From the NCBI RefSeq assembly GCF_024362485.1, contig NZ_CP101456.1, forward strand, positions 3,162,001-3,226,000: 64,000 bases of DNA, in the 5' to 3' direction. This stretch comes from Natronobeatus ordinarius (GTDB lineage Archaea; Halobacteriota; Halobacteria; Halobacteriales; Natrialbaceae). Numbering within the stretch: position 1 is the first letter of the stretch; every line of letters starts with the position of its first letter. The notes under the pieces were generated by a model. The model saw only the letters and a list, made by a program, of their open reading frames with translations, made no database searches and was not told the DNA's origin. The translations under genes and the position numbers were made by a program. Shown piece after piece: positions 1-8,156 of the stretch.

Positions 1-200
1 ACGGGCCCGGTAGAAGAGGTACGCTGGAACCGCGAGGAACGGGGGGATCCAGGTGAAAGCCCCCAGAAGAGGCCGCTCGCGCCGCGCACGGTGGCGTCCA
101 TCCCGATGGCGTACGCGAAACAGACCCCCGCGAGGAGGAACCCGACCATCCAGAGGGTGATGGCGAACGCCGGATCGAGGGCTCCGACTGCCGAACGCAT
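1..200 (-). CDS. Partial small membrane protein with apparent frameshift
   Basis: The gene reads leftward from an ATG at 200 and runs off the window. The first 45 or so residues (MRSAVGALDPAF...) form a hydrophobic segment of about 20 residues. At a run of five C on the plus strand (60-64) the hydrophobic reading switches frame. The start frame becomes a Ser/Pro/Arg-rich stretch, while another frame gives a credible second membrane segment (TWIPPFLAVPAYLFYRAR). A sixth C would join the two. I see either a one-base deletion in a homopolymer (sequencing error or real pseudogene) or chance. I do not recognise the family; two-helix haloarchaeal membrane proteins of this look are common. Confidence 0.5.
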   Translation of the reverse strand, partial: MRSAVGALDPAFAITLWMVGFLLAGVCFAYAIGMDATVRGASGLFWGLSPGSPRSSRFQRTSSTGP

Positions 201-294
201 TGCCGGTAGTATCCGTCAATCAGGCATAATTTCCCGACCAGATACGGTTGAGAATTGGACCAGAATCTAGTATGGACCTTAGTCACACAGCTTG

Positions 295-302
295 TTATAT
301 AT
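295..302 (+). promoter_or_regulatory. TATA box for the SDR gene
   Basis: TTATATAT is centred about 27 bases before the ATG at 326, the spacing expected for a leaderless archaeal message. This supports 326 rather than the upstream in-frame ATG at 248 as the start. Confidence 0.6.
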
Positions 303-325
303 CGTCGGAGGTCCAACGTATTCCC

Positions 326-1069
326 ATGTCGATGGATGGACGAACCTGCGTCATCACCGGTTCCGCGAAGGGAATCGGTCGCGGTATCGCCGAGCACCTC
401 GGGCGAGAGGGTGCGAACGTGGTCATCAACTACCGCTCTTCGGAGGAGGCGGCGCGAGCGGCCGTCGTGGCGGTCGAGGACGCCGGCGGGGAAGCCGTCG
501 CCGCCCGGGCGGACGTGGCCGACCGGGAGGCCGTCGAGCACTTACGCGAGGTCTGTCACGACGCGTTCGGCCCGGCAGATGTCCTCGTGAACAACGCCGG
601 CATCACCGCAGACACCCAGTTCGTCGAGATGACCCGCGACGAGTGGGATCGCGTCATCGACGTCAACCTGGGTGGGATGTTCAACTGCACCCAGGAGTTC
701 TACGACGACATCTGGGAGGCCGAGGAGGGCCGGCTCATCAACATCTCGAGCGTCGTCGGCAAGCAGGGCAACTTCGGCCAAGCCAACTACGCCACGGCCA
801 AAAGCGGGATGTTCGGTTTTACCCGCACCATCGCGCTCGAGTTCGCCCAGGGTGGCTCGACGGCCAACTGCGTCGCCCCCGGCTACACGAAGACGGAGAT
901 GATCGAGACCGTCCCCGAGAAGGTCCTCGATCGCATCGTCGCGGGCATCCCCCTCGAGCGGCTGGCGGAGGTCGAAGACATCGCGAGCGTCGTTCGATTC
1001 CTCGCTAGCGAGGAGTCCTCCTACGTCACCGGCGAGATAATCGACGTCAACGGCGGTATGGATCTCTGA
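326..1069 (+). CDS. SDR-family acetoacetyl-CoA / 3-oxoacyl-ACP reductase
   Basis: A 247-residue short-chain dehydrogenase/reductase. The N terminus carries the nucleotide-binding glycine motif TGSAKGIG, followed by NNAGI and the catalytic Ser...Tyr-x-x-x-Lys (ISSVVGKQG... then YATAK), and the usual C-terminal ending VTGEIIDVNGGM. The length is typical of FabG/PhaB. In haloarchaea the closest relatives reduce acetoacetyl-CoA to 3-hydroxybutyryl-CoA with NADPH for polyhydroxyalkanoate, which is my preferred role, but a general 3-ketoacyl reductase cannot be excluded. No PHA synthase is next to it. The start at 326 is chosen from the TATA box at 295-302; the reading frame extends to 248 without a promoter to match. 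Confidence 0.85.
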   Translation: MSMDGRTCVITGSAKGIGRGIAEHLGREGANVVINYRSSEEAARAAVVAVEDAGGEAVAARADVADREAVEHLREVCHDAFGPADVLVNNAGITADTQFVEMTRDEWDRVIDVNLGGMFNCTQEFYDDIWEAEEGRLINISSVVGKQGNFGQANYATAKSGMFGFTRTIALEFAQGGSTANCVAPGYTKTEMIETVPEKVLDRIVAGIPLERLAEVEDIASVVRFLASEESSYVTGEIIDVNGGMDL

Positions 1070-1092
1070 TACGGATTACTGTGTGATTTGCC

Positions 1093-1123
1093 GGCGCAAC
1101 CGCGACCGTGTGGCGGTTGCGCC
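1093..1123 (+). repeat. Hairpin repeat, family 2, copy 1
   Basis: A perfect 11-bp inverted repeat, GGCGCAACCGC/GCGGTTGCGCC, with a 9-base loop, begins 24 bases after the SDR stop codon. A second copy lies 24 bases after another stop codon at about 31.45 kb. The two share stem core, loop and flanking similarity, with two compensated base-pair changes in the stem. There is no T-run after it, so it is not a simple intrinsic terminator. Confidence 0.6.
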
Positions 1124-1272
1124 AGAACTGACTTCAGCGGTCTGTATGACGGAATTCTCGGCCGGCGGTTGCGTGGATGCGGATTCGTCCGGGTCGCTCG
1201 AGGCCCGAGTATCTGCTCGCTGTCAGCTGTACGGGCGGAACTGAACCTTTTTCACGTCGCTCTGCAACCGTG

Positions 1273-2343
1273 ATGAGTATGCGGGAAACGCTTGCCGAGT
1301 GGCGGCCGGCGGTGGATGCGGCGATCTCCGACCTGCTCCCTCGGAACGTGGACGACGAGTATCTCGAGTCGTTCTTCGGTGCGCCGACCTACCGGTACGA
1401 TTCGGAGGGAATCCAGCACGCGCTGTCCGATCCGATCTGGGACTTACTCGATCGTGGGGGGAAACGCTGGCGAGCCGTCCTCTTTCTCGTCTTCGTCGAG
1501 GCGTTCGGGGAGGATCCCGAGGCGTACCTCCCGTACGCCTGCATTCCGGAGATCCTCCACAACGGGACGATCATCGTCGACGACGTCGAGGACGAGGCGT
1601 CGATACGGCGAGGCGAGCCGGCATTACATCACCGCTACGGACAGGACGTCGCGCTCAACGCCGGGAACGCGATGTACTTTCTCCCGCTGAAGGTCCTGAC
1701 CAACGACCCCGGGAACCTGCCGCCGGAGCGGCGGCTGGCGGCCTACGAGATGCTGACGTACGAACTCAACCGGACTCACCTCGGCCAGGGGATGGACATC
1801 TGCTGGCACAACGAGGACGAGGTTCGGGTCGACCACGAGGAGTACCTCGAGATGTGTGCCTGCAAGACGGGCTGTCTCGCCCGGATCGTCGCCCGGCTCG
1901 CGGCGATCATCACCGGCCAACCGACCGAGGTCGAAGACGCCGTCGCCAACTACGCCGAGCGCACCGCCATCGCGTTCCAGATCGGCGACGACATCTTAGA
2001 CGTCGAACACTCCCTGGGCCGGGCGGGCGACTTCGGTAAGGAGTTCGGTAACGACGTCCGCGAGGGGAAGACGACCCTGCTCGTCATCCACGCCTTAGCG
2101 GAGAGCGACCCGGACGACGCCCGGCGCCTCCAGGAGATCCTGGCCGCCGACGAGAACACCGACGAAGAGATCCTCGAGGCGCTCACGATCCTCGAAGAGA
2201 CCGGCAGCATCGAGTACGCCCGCGAGCGCGCGCTCGAACTCGCCGCCGAAGCGCGCGAGGAGATCCGAGAACTCGAGTTCGATCCCGACGTGACGCGACG
2301 ACTCGCCGAGTTCACCGAGTTCGTCGTCGAGCGAGACGTCTAG
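1273..2343 (+). CDS. Isoprenyl (polyprenyl) diphosphate synthase
   Basis: A 356-residue trans-prenyltransferase that condenses isopentenyl diphosphate onto an allylic primer. Both aspartate-rich motifs are visible: the first as DDVED followed by a conserved RRG, the second as GDDILD. The KTG motif appears as KTGCLAR in a cysteine-rich patch (MCACKTGC). The chain length of the product cannot be told from sequence. It is one of two such genes here; the other (55.7 kb) is the canonical short-chain idsA beside RNase J, so this is the divergent paralogue. Start chosen at the ATG at 1273 (MSMRETL); the frame continues upstream to 1177 without support. The stop codon is immediately followed by a palindromic repeat remnant. 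Confidence 0.85.
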   Translation: MSMRETLAEWRPAVDAAISDLLPRNVDDEYLESFFGAPTYRYDSEGIQHALSDPIWDLLDRGGKRWRAVLFLVFVEAFGEDPEAYLPYACIPEILHNGTIIVDDVEDEASIRRGEPALHHRYGQDVALNAGNAMYFLPLKVLTNDPGNLPPERRLAAYEMLTYELNRTHLGQGMDICWHNEDEVRVDHEEYLEMCACKTGCLARIVARLAAIITGQPTEVEDAVANYAERTAIAFQIGDDILDVEHSLGRAGDFGKEFGNDVREGKTTLLVIHALAESDPDDARRLQEILAADENTDEEILEALTILEETGSIEYARERALELAAEAREEIRELEFDPDVTRRLAEFTEFVVERDV

Positions 2344-2407
2344 TGGCGAGCCCAGCCTGAGCTGCAGTCGTGACCGGGTGTACAATGACGTTCAACGGTT
2401 ACCATAG
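2344..2407 (+). repeat. Palindromic element family 1, truncated copy C
   Basis: The last 41 bases (2367-2407) match the right end of the element at 44839-44879 with about three differences; the preceding 23 bases match more loosely with a short gap. Only the right half is present. It abuts the stop codon of the isoprenyl synthase. Confidence 0.75.
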
Positions 2408-2471
2408 GGGAGGCGTTCCCGAGCGGCGCGAACACGAAACCTAAGCCGCTCGACCCCCAACCGGCGAGTCG

Positions 2472-2936
2472 ATGGGAGGGACCGATCCGGCTGCGATCCG
2501 TTCACTCGCCGTCTCGAGAGCGGACGTCGTGAACGCGTTCGTCTACAGCCGTGAGAACCCCGGAACGGCCGTCGTACGCGTTACGCCGCCGTTTCACGGT
2601 CGGATGCGTGCCCGGCTCCACGTCTACCACGTCGACGACACCCGCGCGACGGGTGCCATCCACGTCTCGCCCGCGGACCTGCTGACCGAGGCGGTCGTCG
2701 AGGCCTACCCCACGCTCGAGTCCGTCGAGGCCGAGAGGGGCGACGCCGACGGCGTCGACTCGAGCGCTGGGGGCACCGACGACGGGTCGGCCGACCCGAA
2801 CCGGCTTCGCGAGGTACACGCGACGGCCCTCGAGTCCTGGCGCGAGCGGGCGCTCGAATCGATCGTCGACGAGGTCACACTCGAACTCGATCGCGAGGAC
2901 GAGGCGGTCAGAGTCACGGTCAAACCGCTCGGGTAG
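2472..2936 (+). CDS. Haloarchaeal conserved-type hypothetical protein
   Basis: 154 residues, no family recognised. The N-terminal half (about 1-80) looks like a compact beta-rich domain (AVVRVTPPFHGRMRARLHVYH), then comes an acidic Gly/Ser/Asp linker (about 88-112) and a C-terminal helix plus strand (SWRERALESIVDEVTLELD). No signal peptide, membrane segment or cysteine. Codon use is that of its neighbours, so it is very likely a real cytoplasmic protein. It sits alone between the isoprenyl synthase and a 70-residue hypothetical on the same strand. Confidence 0.65.
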   Translation: MGGTDPAAIRSLAVSRADVVNAFVYSRENPGTAVVRVTPPFHGRMRARLHVYHVDDTRATGAIHVSPADLLTEAVVEAYPTLESVEAERGDADGVDSSAGGTDDGSADPNRLREVHATALESWRERALESIVDEVTLELDREDEAVRVTVKPLG

Positions 2937-3046
2937 CGCCGAATAGGGGCTCGAGCACCTCTGGAGAGTGACCCCGCTTACGGCACTCACTTTCACTTTC
3001 ACTCCGGACGGATCGGATTGACGTACGGTCACGACCACTGACTGGT

Positions 3047-3259
3047 ATGGAACTCGTTGCACCGCGACGCGAACGGGCGGCGACTGACGAATCGGACGCA
3101 ACTGCCGAACCGAACCCGACGCAGATGACACCGCGACGCATCGACGTCACCCGCCTGGACGCGCAGGGGGTTCAGGAGTACGTCCAGCAGAACGTCGCCA
3201 CCGATCGGGTCTCACTCGAGCACCGCGGCGCGCGGACGTACCTGCTCGTCGAGGAGTGA
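3047..3259 (+). CDS. Small hypothetical protein
   Basis: 70 residues with a charged, Thr/Pro-rich N-terminal half and a C-terminal part (TRLDAQGVQEYVQQNVATDRVSLEHRG...) that looks like one helix followed by beta strands. No domain recognised. It converges with the THEP1-like gene, leaving 27 bases between stops. It may start at the internal ATG at 3125 (MTPRRIDV), which removes the disordered part; nothing in the sequence settles this. Confidence 0.5.
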   Translation: MELVAPRRERAATDESDATAEPNPTQMTPRRIDVTRLDAQGVQEYVQQNVATDRVSLEHRGARTYLLVEE

Positions 3260-3286
3260 TCGACGACCGAACCACGTCGATCGACC

Positions 3287-3664
3287 TCAGTGAGTGCGAG
3301 CCCACCCGAGCAGTTCCCCGGGGAGTTCGTCGCGACTCTCCAGCGTCACCTCGAACCGTTCGACGTCCGCTCTCGACTTTACCTCACCGAGGAATCCGTC
3401 CCGAGATCGATACGTGATCGCCGCCAGCACCGGCACCGGGGCGTCGAGGGCGCGACGGGTCTCCCGAACGAATCGCTCGCTCTCGAGTTCCATCGGCGCG
3501 ATTTCGTCGATCTCGAAGCCGACTCGCTCGCCGTCTGCGCGCAACTCGGGACAGAAGATCCCGCCGACCGCGTAGTCGTGCTCGCGGAGCAGGGAGATGG
3601 TTCGCTCGAGGGCGGTCGTCTTCCCGCTTCGGGGCGGGCCGGTGACGAGGGCGTTTCGGGCCAT
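3287..3664 (-). CDS. THEP1-type NTPase with internal deletion
   Basis: Resembles archaeal nucleoside-triphosphatase THEP1, a P-loop NTPase with a Walker A motif (GPPRSGKTT, residues 9-17). Family members are about 170-180 residues; this one is 125. The N-terminal part ends at ERVGFEI and is fused directly to the Walker B-like DEIAPMELES, so the usual roughly 50 residues between them, including the conserved glycine-rich GPRVG region and the hydrophobic strand before DE, are absent. The frame is intact on both sides. The C-terminal part (GFLGEVKSR...) is normal. The product may be inactive or a minimal variant. It follows the HNH gene by one base and is probably co-transcribed. Confidence 0.7.
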   Translation of the reverse strand: MARNALVTGPPRSGKTTALERTISLLREHDYAVGGIFCPELRADGERVGFEIDEIAPMELESERFVRETRRALDAPVPVLAAITYRSRDGFLGEVKSRADVERFEVTLESRDELPGELLGWARTH

Positions 3665-3665
3665 C

Positions 3666-3947
3666 TTACGACCGCCAGTCGCGGACGCGTTCGGCGTCGC
3701 GGGTCTTTACTCGCGTGGGGTCGGTCTTTCGCACCCAGCGCACGAATTTCTCGATCTCTGGCGCCGATTCGAGTTTCTCGAGTGTGTCGTAGTGCTGTTT
3801 CAGCTCGTGGTGGGTGAAGACGGCGTGGGCCTGGTCGTGACAGGGCTGACAGAGATCGACGGTCGGGCTCCCCTTGCGGTTTTTCGGGACCAGGTGGTGA
3901 CGCGTCGTCTTCGCCACCGTCCGCTCGCAGAGTTCGCACTCGGGCAT
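3666..3947 (-). CDS. HNH endonuclease family protein
   Basis: 93 residues from the ATG at 3947. It has the classic HNH layout: CELC near residue 4, TRHHLVPKNR, then CQPCHDQAH, so two CxxC pairs bind a structural zinc and the HH...H residues form the beta-beta-alpha-metal nuclease site. Standalone HNH proteins of this size act on DNA but the target is unknown. It is the first gene of a two-gene unit with the shortened THEP1 (one base between stop and start). The frame extends further upstream, but that part is low-complexity and unlikely to be translated. Confidence 0.75.
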   Translation of the reverse strand: MPECELCERTVAKTTRHHLVPKNRKGSPTVDLCQPCHDQAHAVFTHHELKQHYDTLEKLESAPEIEKFVRWVRKTDPTRVKTRDAERVRDWRS

Positions 3948-4095
3948 TCTTCGGGATACGATACCACTGCTGGGGACATGAGCGTGTCGCGGGTTCGAAC
4001 GCGGGCGCTCGAGGTCTCTCGAAGCGGGCTCGATCGGGTGCTGCTGAGGGGACAATTTCCCAACAGTTATCGACTGGCACGATCGGTTCCTAACT

Positions 4096-4686
4096 ATGTC
4101 GCCGCCAGTGTATGTACAGCCGCCACACATCTACGTCTTTTTCGGGGCGATCGGCCTCTGGATCGTATCGGACCTGCACATCGCGTGGCGATTCGGTGGG
4201 CGGGGTGACGCCTCGCAGGACCGCGGGTCGAAACGCGTTCTCGGACTGTCCGTCGCTGCCGGCGTTCTGGGCGCCGCCCTCGTCTCCGAATTCGTCACCG
4301 CACTCTCGCTGGCGCACCCGGCGATCGCGTTCTGGGGCGGGATCGGAACGATGGTCCTCGGGGTGGTCGTTCGCCAGTACGCGGCCTGGACGCTCCGCGA
4401 GTACTTCTCGCTCGAGGTGACCGTCGATTCGACGGATTCGGTCGTCACGTCGGGTCCCTACCGATGGGTGCGACACCCGTCGTACACCGGCGGGTTCACC
4501 ACGCTGGTCGGGCTCGGCGTCGCGGTCGGCAACTGGGTCAGCCTCGCCGTCGTGATCGGCGCCGGGCTGGTCGGCTACGGCTATCGAATCACCGTCGAAG
4601 AGCGCGCCCTCCGGGACCAGCTGGGCGACGAGTACGAGGCGTACGCCGAACGGACGCCGTATCGGCTCGTCCCTGGCCTCTGGTGA
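4096..4686 (+). CDS. Isoprenylcysteine-methyltransferase-like membrane methyltransferase
   Basis: 196 residues with about four to five membrane segments and the C-terminal signature of the ICMT / phospholipid methyltransferase superfamily: GPYRWVRHPSYTG, then EERALRD...YEAYAERTPYRLVPGLW. These bind S-adenosylmethionine at the membrane face. Archaeal members methylate unknown lipids or prenylated groups, so the substrate is not assigned. A TATA-like AGTTAT at about 4065-4070 lies 27 bases before the ATG, indicating a leaderless message. It is convergent with the ABC permease gene. Confidence 0.8.
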   Translation: MSPPVYVQPPHIYVFFGAIGLWIVSDLHIAWRFGGRGDASQDRGSKRVLGLSVAAGVLGAALVSEFVTALSLAHPAIAFWGGIGTMVLGVVVRQYAAWTLREYFSLEVTVDSTDSVVTSGPYRWVRHPSYTGGFTTLVGLGVAVGNWVSLAVVIGAGLVGYGYRITVEERALRDQLGDEYEAYAERTPYRLVPGLW

Positions 4687-4719
4687 CGAGCCGCTGTCAG
4701 CTGTGGAAACGGGACGAGA

Positions 4720-6150
4720 CTAGCCGGCGCGGTACCGAACGCTCCAGCGAGGGCCGGCGCGACTCGAGAGCACGATCCCGACCGCGCCGAAGACGAGCCC
4801 CGACGCGGAGAGCGCGGCGACGATCGGGAGCGTGGGCGGGACGACGACGAAGCCGGCGACCAGCGTCGGCACGAGGGGGACGGCGACGCCGAGGGTGAAC
4901 GCCCCGAAACGTAGCGCGTCGAAGAGGAACTCGTTGGGCGAGAAGCCCGCGATGTAGACGGTCAGCCCGTAGTAGTACAGCGAGTAGCCGCCCATGAGGA
5001 TCGCGCCAGCGACCGCGTCGAGGGCGGTCGCCTCGAACCAGACGACGGCGACGAGGTACGGCAGGGCCATCGTCGGCGCGCCGACGAGGACGAACGCCGT
5101 CCGCTTGGCGTCGAACACCGATTCGACGGCGACGGGGTAGGCGAGGTACTCCTCGACGGCGTCGAACTGGGTGAGCCAGTTGTACGTCGTGAACGCACAG
5201 AGGCCCAGGACGGCGCCGAAGAAGATCCCCGGCGCCGGTTCGATGCCCGTGATCGCGTTCACGACGCCGACCAAGAACGCCACCAGCGCGAGCAGGATGC
5301 CCGCGGAGACGAAGGGTTTGACGACGCCGCCCGACGAACGCGCGAGGTCGAGCAAGGTCTTCGCGACCAGCCCCTTCCCCCCGGTCGGGAGCGAGTCGTC
5401 CAGCCGGGCGAAGCGATCGCTCGCGGTCCGCGACGGGCGGCTGTACGTGGGGTCGTATCCGGCGAGCGCCACCGTTCCGACGACGAGGGTCGCGACGGCG
5501 AGGCCGGCAGCCTGCGCCGGCGAGCCGCCGTAGACGACGAGGACGTTCCAGACGGTACCGTACTCGCCGCTCCACCACGCGGCGACGACGACCAGTCCGA
5601 GGGTGACGCCGATGGCCCACGCCGGCACGCCCCGCGTCCGGACGGCGATGGTGGCGACCGTGACGGCCATGCCAGCCGCGAAGAGCAAGAACAGCGAACA
5701 CCACAGCCAGCCGACCGTCGCGGGCGTCGACGCCGAGAGCCCTACCAGGGGGACGATTCCGAGCGCCATTGGCAGAACGAACAGCCCGCCGTAGTAGAGC
5801 GCGTCCTTCACGAGGAACGCCCCCAGCAGCCGTCGTCTCGAGAGCGGAAGCGTCTCCGTACTCGAGAGCAAGAGCGTGAGCCGGCCGAAAACGTTCTCGA
5901 GCATGTCCGAGCCAGCGAAGCCCGCGGTGCCGCTGTAGAGGCCGAACGTGAAGACGAGGAGGTGGAGGCCGACAACGACCTCGTTCGTCGCGGTGCCGGT
6001 CTCGGCGAGCGCGAATGCCCCCGCCGCCGACAGCCCGGCGAGCAACGCGGGAAAGAGCAGGAAGCGACGGCCGCCGAACAGCTCGGCGTGCAGCCGCCAC
6101 TCCTCGCGAAACAGCGCGGTGAACACCGCCAGGTCGGTGTGCAATCGCAT
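4720..6150 (-). CDS. ABC transporter permease (ABC-2 type)
   Basis: 476 residues with about twelve hydrophobic segments, including a run starting at residue 30 (LLFPALLAGLSAAGAFAL). A cytoplasmic N terminus is followed by pairs of helices and one larger soluble loop near residues 225-260. It is the membrane half of an export-type ABC system with the ATPase encoded just upstream, whose stop overlaps this ATG by one base (TGATG), implying translational coupling. The substrate is unknown. There is no signal peptide or binding protein nearby, which fits an exporter rather than an importer. Confidence 0.8.
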   Translation of the reverse strand: MRLHTDLAVFTALFREEWRLHAELFGGRRFLLFPALLAGLSAAGAFALAETGTATNEVVVGLHLLVFTFGLYSGTAGFAGSDMLENVFGRLTLLLSSTETLPLSRRRLLGAFLVKDALYYGGLFVLPMALGIVPLVGLSASTPATVGWLWCSLFLLFAAGMAVTVATIAVRTRGVPAWAIGVTLGLVVVAAWWSGEYGTVWNVLVVYGGSPAQAAGLAVATLVVGTVALAGYDPTYSRPSRTASDRFARLDDSLPTGGKGLVAKTLLDLARSSGGVVKPFVSAGILLALVAFLVGVVNAITGIEPAPGIFFGAVLGLCAFTTYNWLTQFDAVEEYLAYPVAVESVFDAKRTAFVLVGAPTMALPYLVAVVWFEATALDAVAGAILMGGYSLYYYGLTVYIAGFSPNEFLFDALRFGAFTLGVAVPLVPTLVAGFVVVPPTLPIVAALSASGLVFGAVGIVLSSRAGPRWSVRYRAG

Positions 6151-6926
6151 CAGTCGCTCACCGTCGGCGTCGGCGTGTCCCGCGGGTCCGCGGCCTCGAC
6201 GTGATCGAGGAACGTCTCGAGTAGCGATCTCTCGTCCGCGACCCCGTCACCGTCGTCCGCTCGCGCACCCTCGAGCGACCGTTCGGCGACCAGCCGGCCG
6301 TCGGCGACGATGCCGACGCGCGTGCAGATCTCTTCTGCGACGTCGATGTTGTGCGTCGAGACGAAGACGGCGTTGTCGTCGGCGGCGTACGCGACGAGGA
6401 AGCGTTTCACCTGCTCCTGAACCAGCGGGTCGAGGTTCGCCAGCGGTTCGTCGATGAAGACGACCTCGGGCTCGTGGAGGAACGCCTGGGCGATCATCAC
6501 CTTCTGTTGTTGCCCCCGCGAGAGGTCGGTGTGGAGCGTGTCGAGCTTCCCGCCGAAGGCGAGCCGGTCAGCCCACCGCTCGACTCGTTGTGCGACCAGG
6601 TCGGGCTCGAGGTCGCGCACCCTTCCGACGAAGTCGAAGTACTCCCGCGGCGTGAGGAAACTCGGCGGCATCCCCTGTTCGGGCAGGATGCCGACGCGAC
6701 GACGCGTCTCGATCGGCTCGGCGAGCGGATCGACCCCGAGCACCTCAGCCGTGCCCAGGTCGGGCGCGAGCTGGCCGGTCAGAATACGGATCGTCGTCGT
6801 CTTTCCGGCGCCGTTCGGCCCCAGAAATCCGAACAGCTCCCCTCGCGAGACGTCGAGGCTCAATCCGGAGAGCGCCTCGACCGAACCGTACGACTTCGCG
6901 AGTCCGTCCGCCAGTATGACGCCCAT
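6150..6926 (-). CDS. ABC transporter ATP-binding protein
   Basis: 258 residues with every ABC ATPase motif: Walker A GPNGAGKTT, Q-loop region, signature LSRGQQQKV, Walker B VVFIDEPLANLD and the switch histidine in STHNID. It belongs to the CcmA / ABC-2 exporter group and powers the permease encoded downstream. A TATA-like TTATTATCG at 6951-6960 lies about 27 bases upstream of the ATG, so the two-gene message is probably leaderless. The substrate is unknown. Confidence 0.92.
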   Translation of the reverse strand: MGVILADGLAKSYGSVEALSGLSLDVSRGELFGFLGPNGAGKTTTIRILTGQLAPDLGTAEVLGVDPLAEPIETRRRVGILPEQGMPPSFLTPREYFDFVGRVRDLEPDLVAQRVERWADRLAFGGKLDTLHTDLSRGQQQKVMIAQAFLHEPEVVFIDEPLANLDPLVQEQVKRFLVAYAADDNAVFVSTHNIDVAEEICTRVGIVADGRLVAERSLEGARADDGDGVADERSLLETFLDHVEAADPRDTPTPTVSD

Positions 6927-7088
6927 AAACCGTCGTGACGTTCACAGCTGACGATAATAACTGTGCGGGCCGGGGAAGTCATCGCCGTCTCCGGTAGCCG
7001 AGCCAGGGGCGGTCCGCCGTCAGGATCGACCCACGCCTTCCAGCCAAACCGCAGTTACTTTCGTCTTCCCCGCCGTCCGACGCGACAC

Positions 7089-7493
7089 ATGAGCGACGAG
7101 TACACGGTCGACGTCCCCGTTCGCTATCGCGATCTCGACACGCTGAACCACGTCAACAACGCCGTTTACGGCACGTACATCGAGGAGGCTCGCGCGGCGT
7201 ACGCTCACGACGTCCTCGGCTTCGAGTTCGGAGAGTACAACTTCGTCCTCGCACACCTCGAGCTCTCGTTCGAACGGCCGGTGACACTCGGTGAGACGGT
7301 GACGGTTGCAATCGAGACGACCAGGCTCGGCGAGACCAGCGCGACGATGACCTACGACCTGCGCGTCGAGGACGCAACTGTCGCGACGGCAGAGACGACG
7401 ATCGTCTTCGTCGACGACGAAGAGCTGCGACCGAGTTCCATCCCGGAGCCGATCCGGAGCCGTATCGTCGACTTCGAGGGACTCGAAGAGTAA
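7089..7493 (+). CDS. Hotdog-fold acyl-CoA thioesterase (4HBT family)
   Basis: 134 residues with the 4-hydroxybenzoyl-CoA thioesterase signature RYRDLDTLNHVNNAVYGTY near the N terminus, where the first Asp is the usual catalytic acid and HVNN lines the active site. It is a single hotdog domain, expected to act as a homo-oligomer hydrolysing acyl-CoA; chain length unknown. The ATG at 7089 is preferred over an upstream in-frame start because a TTACTT box lies about 30 bases before it and family members begin here. Confidence 0.85.
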   Translation: MSDEYTVDVPVRYRDLDTLNHVNNAVYGTYIEEARAAYAHDVLGFEFGEYNFVLAHLELSFERPVTLGETVTVAIETTRLGETSATMTYDLRVEDATVATAETTIVFVDDEELRPSSIPEPIRSRIVDFEGLEE

Positions 7494-7513
7494 CGAGCCC
7501 TACTACGTTCCGG

Positions 7514-7828
7514 CTACCGGAGCCGAACGGCGGTTCCGTACGCCATCACTTCCGAGCCGCCGTCGGTGATCTGTGACGTCTCGAGGCGAACGGTGACGAC
7601 GGCGTCAGCGCCCATCTGCTCGGCGTCCGCCTCCATGCGGTCGATCGCCTCGTTTCGGGCTTTCGTGAGCAGGTCGGAGTAGGCTTTGAGCTCGCCGCCG
7701 AAGACGTTCCGGATTCCCTGGGTGATGTCGCGACCAACGTTCTTGGCCTCGACAGTGTTGCCGCGGGCGACGCCCAGTACTTCGACGATCTCTCGGTCCG
7801 GGACGGTATCTGTGGTCGTGATCTGCAT
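7514..7828 (-). CDS. YbjQ/UPF0145 family protein
   Basis: 104 residues covering the whole family: N-terminal strand MQITTTDTVPDREI, then VLGVARGNTVEAKN, a glycine-containing central segment (GIRNVFGGELKAYSDLLTKAR) and the C-terminal VTVRLETSQI...VMAYGTAVRL. The family forms ring-like oligomers; a heavy-metal-binding role is often cited but not demonstrated for this type. TATA-like GTATAC at about 7853-7860 lies 27-30 bases upstream. Convergent with the thioesterase gene. Confidence 0.9.
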   Translation of the reverse strand: MQITTTDTVPDREIVEVLGVARGNTVEAKNVGRDITQGIRNVFGGELKAYSDLLTKARNEAIDRMEADAEQMGADAVVTVRLETSQITDGGSEVMAYGTAVRLR

Positions 7829-8156
7829 ACCCGAACGCTCGCTTCGAGCGGTTGTATACGCTTTGACCAGTTTCTGAGCCTGAACGCACCAGTACTCCGT
7901 CCCCGTTCACGCCCAACGCCGCTGGCGGAAGAGAATGGGACGCATGCAAACAAACCACAACAAAAATCACACGGACGACCATACAGAACCGGCTCGCGCC
8001 GGTCGAACTACGGTAACTTGCCGTTTTCCCTGACCGGAAACCCACCGTTTATTAGGCCCCCGTCCATCTGCTCGCGGTGACTACAGCCCCGTCGCGCACT
8101 CGCCGTGAGCCATAGACACGGTTCTGACAGATCGAAACCGGTCCACCACTTCGCCA
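7829..8156. other. Intergenic region between divergent ybjQ and antiporter genes
   Basis: It contains the ybjQ TATA box (about 7853-7860) and a TTTATTA box near 8048-8054 that would start an antiporter message with a leader of about 80 bases. A 6-bp hairpin ACCGGC/GCCGGT lies near 7988. I see no further gene. Confidence 0.5.

Noticed and set aside
3985-4015. A GGGTTCGAAC sequence resembling a tRNA T-loop
   Set aside because: The flanking bases do not form the T stem, and no acceptor or anticodon arm can be drawn around it.
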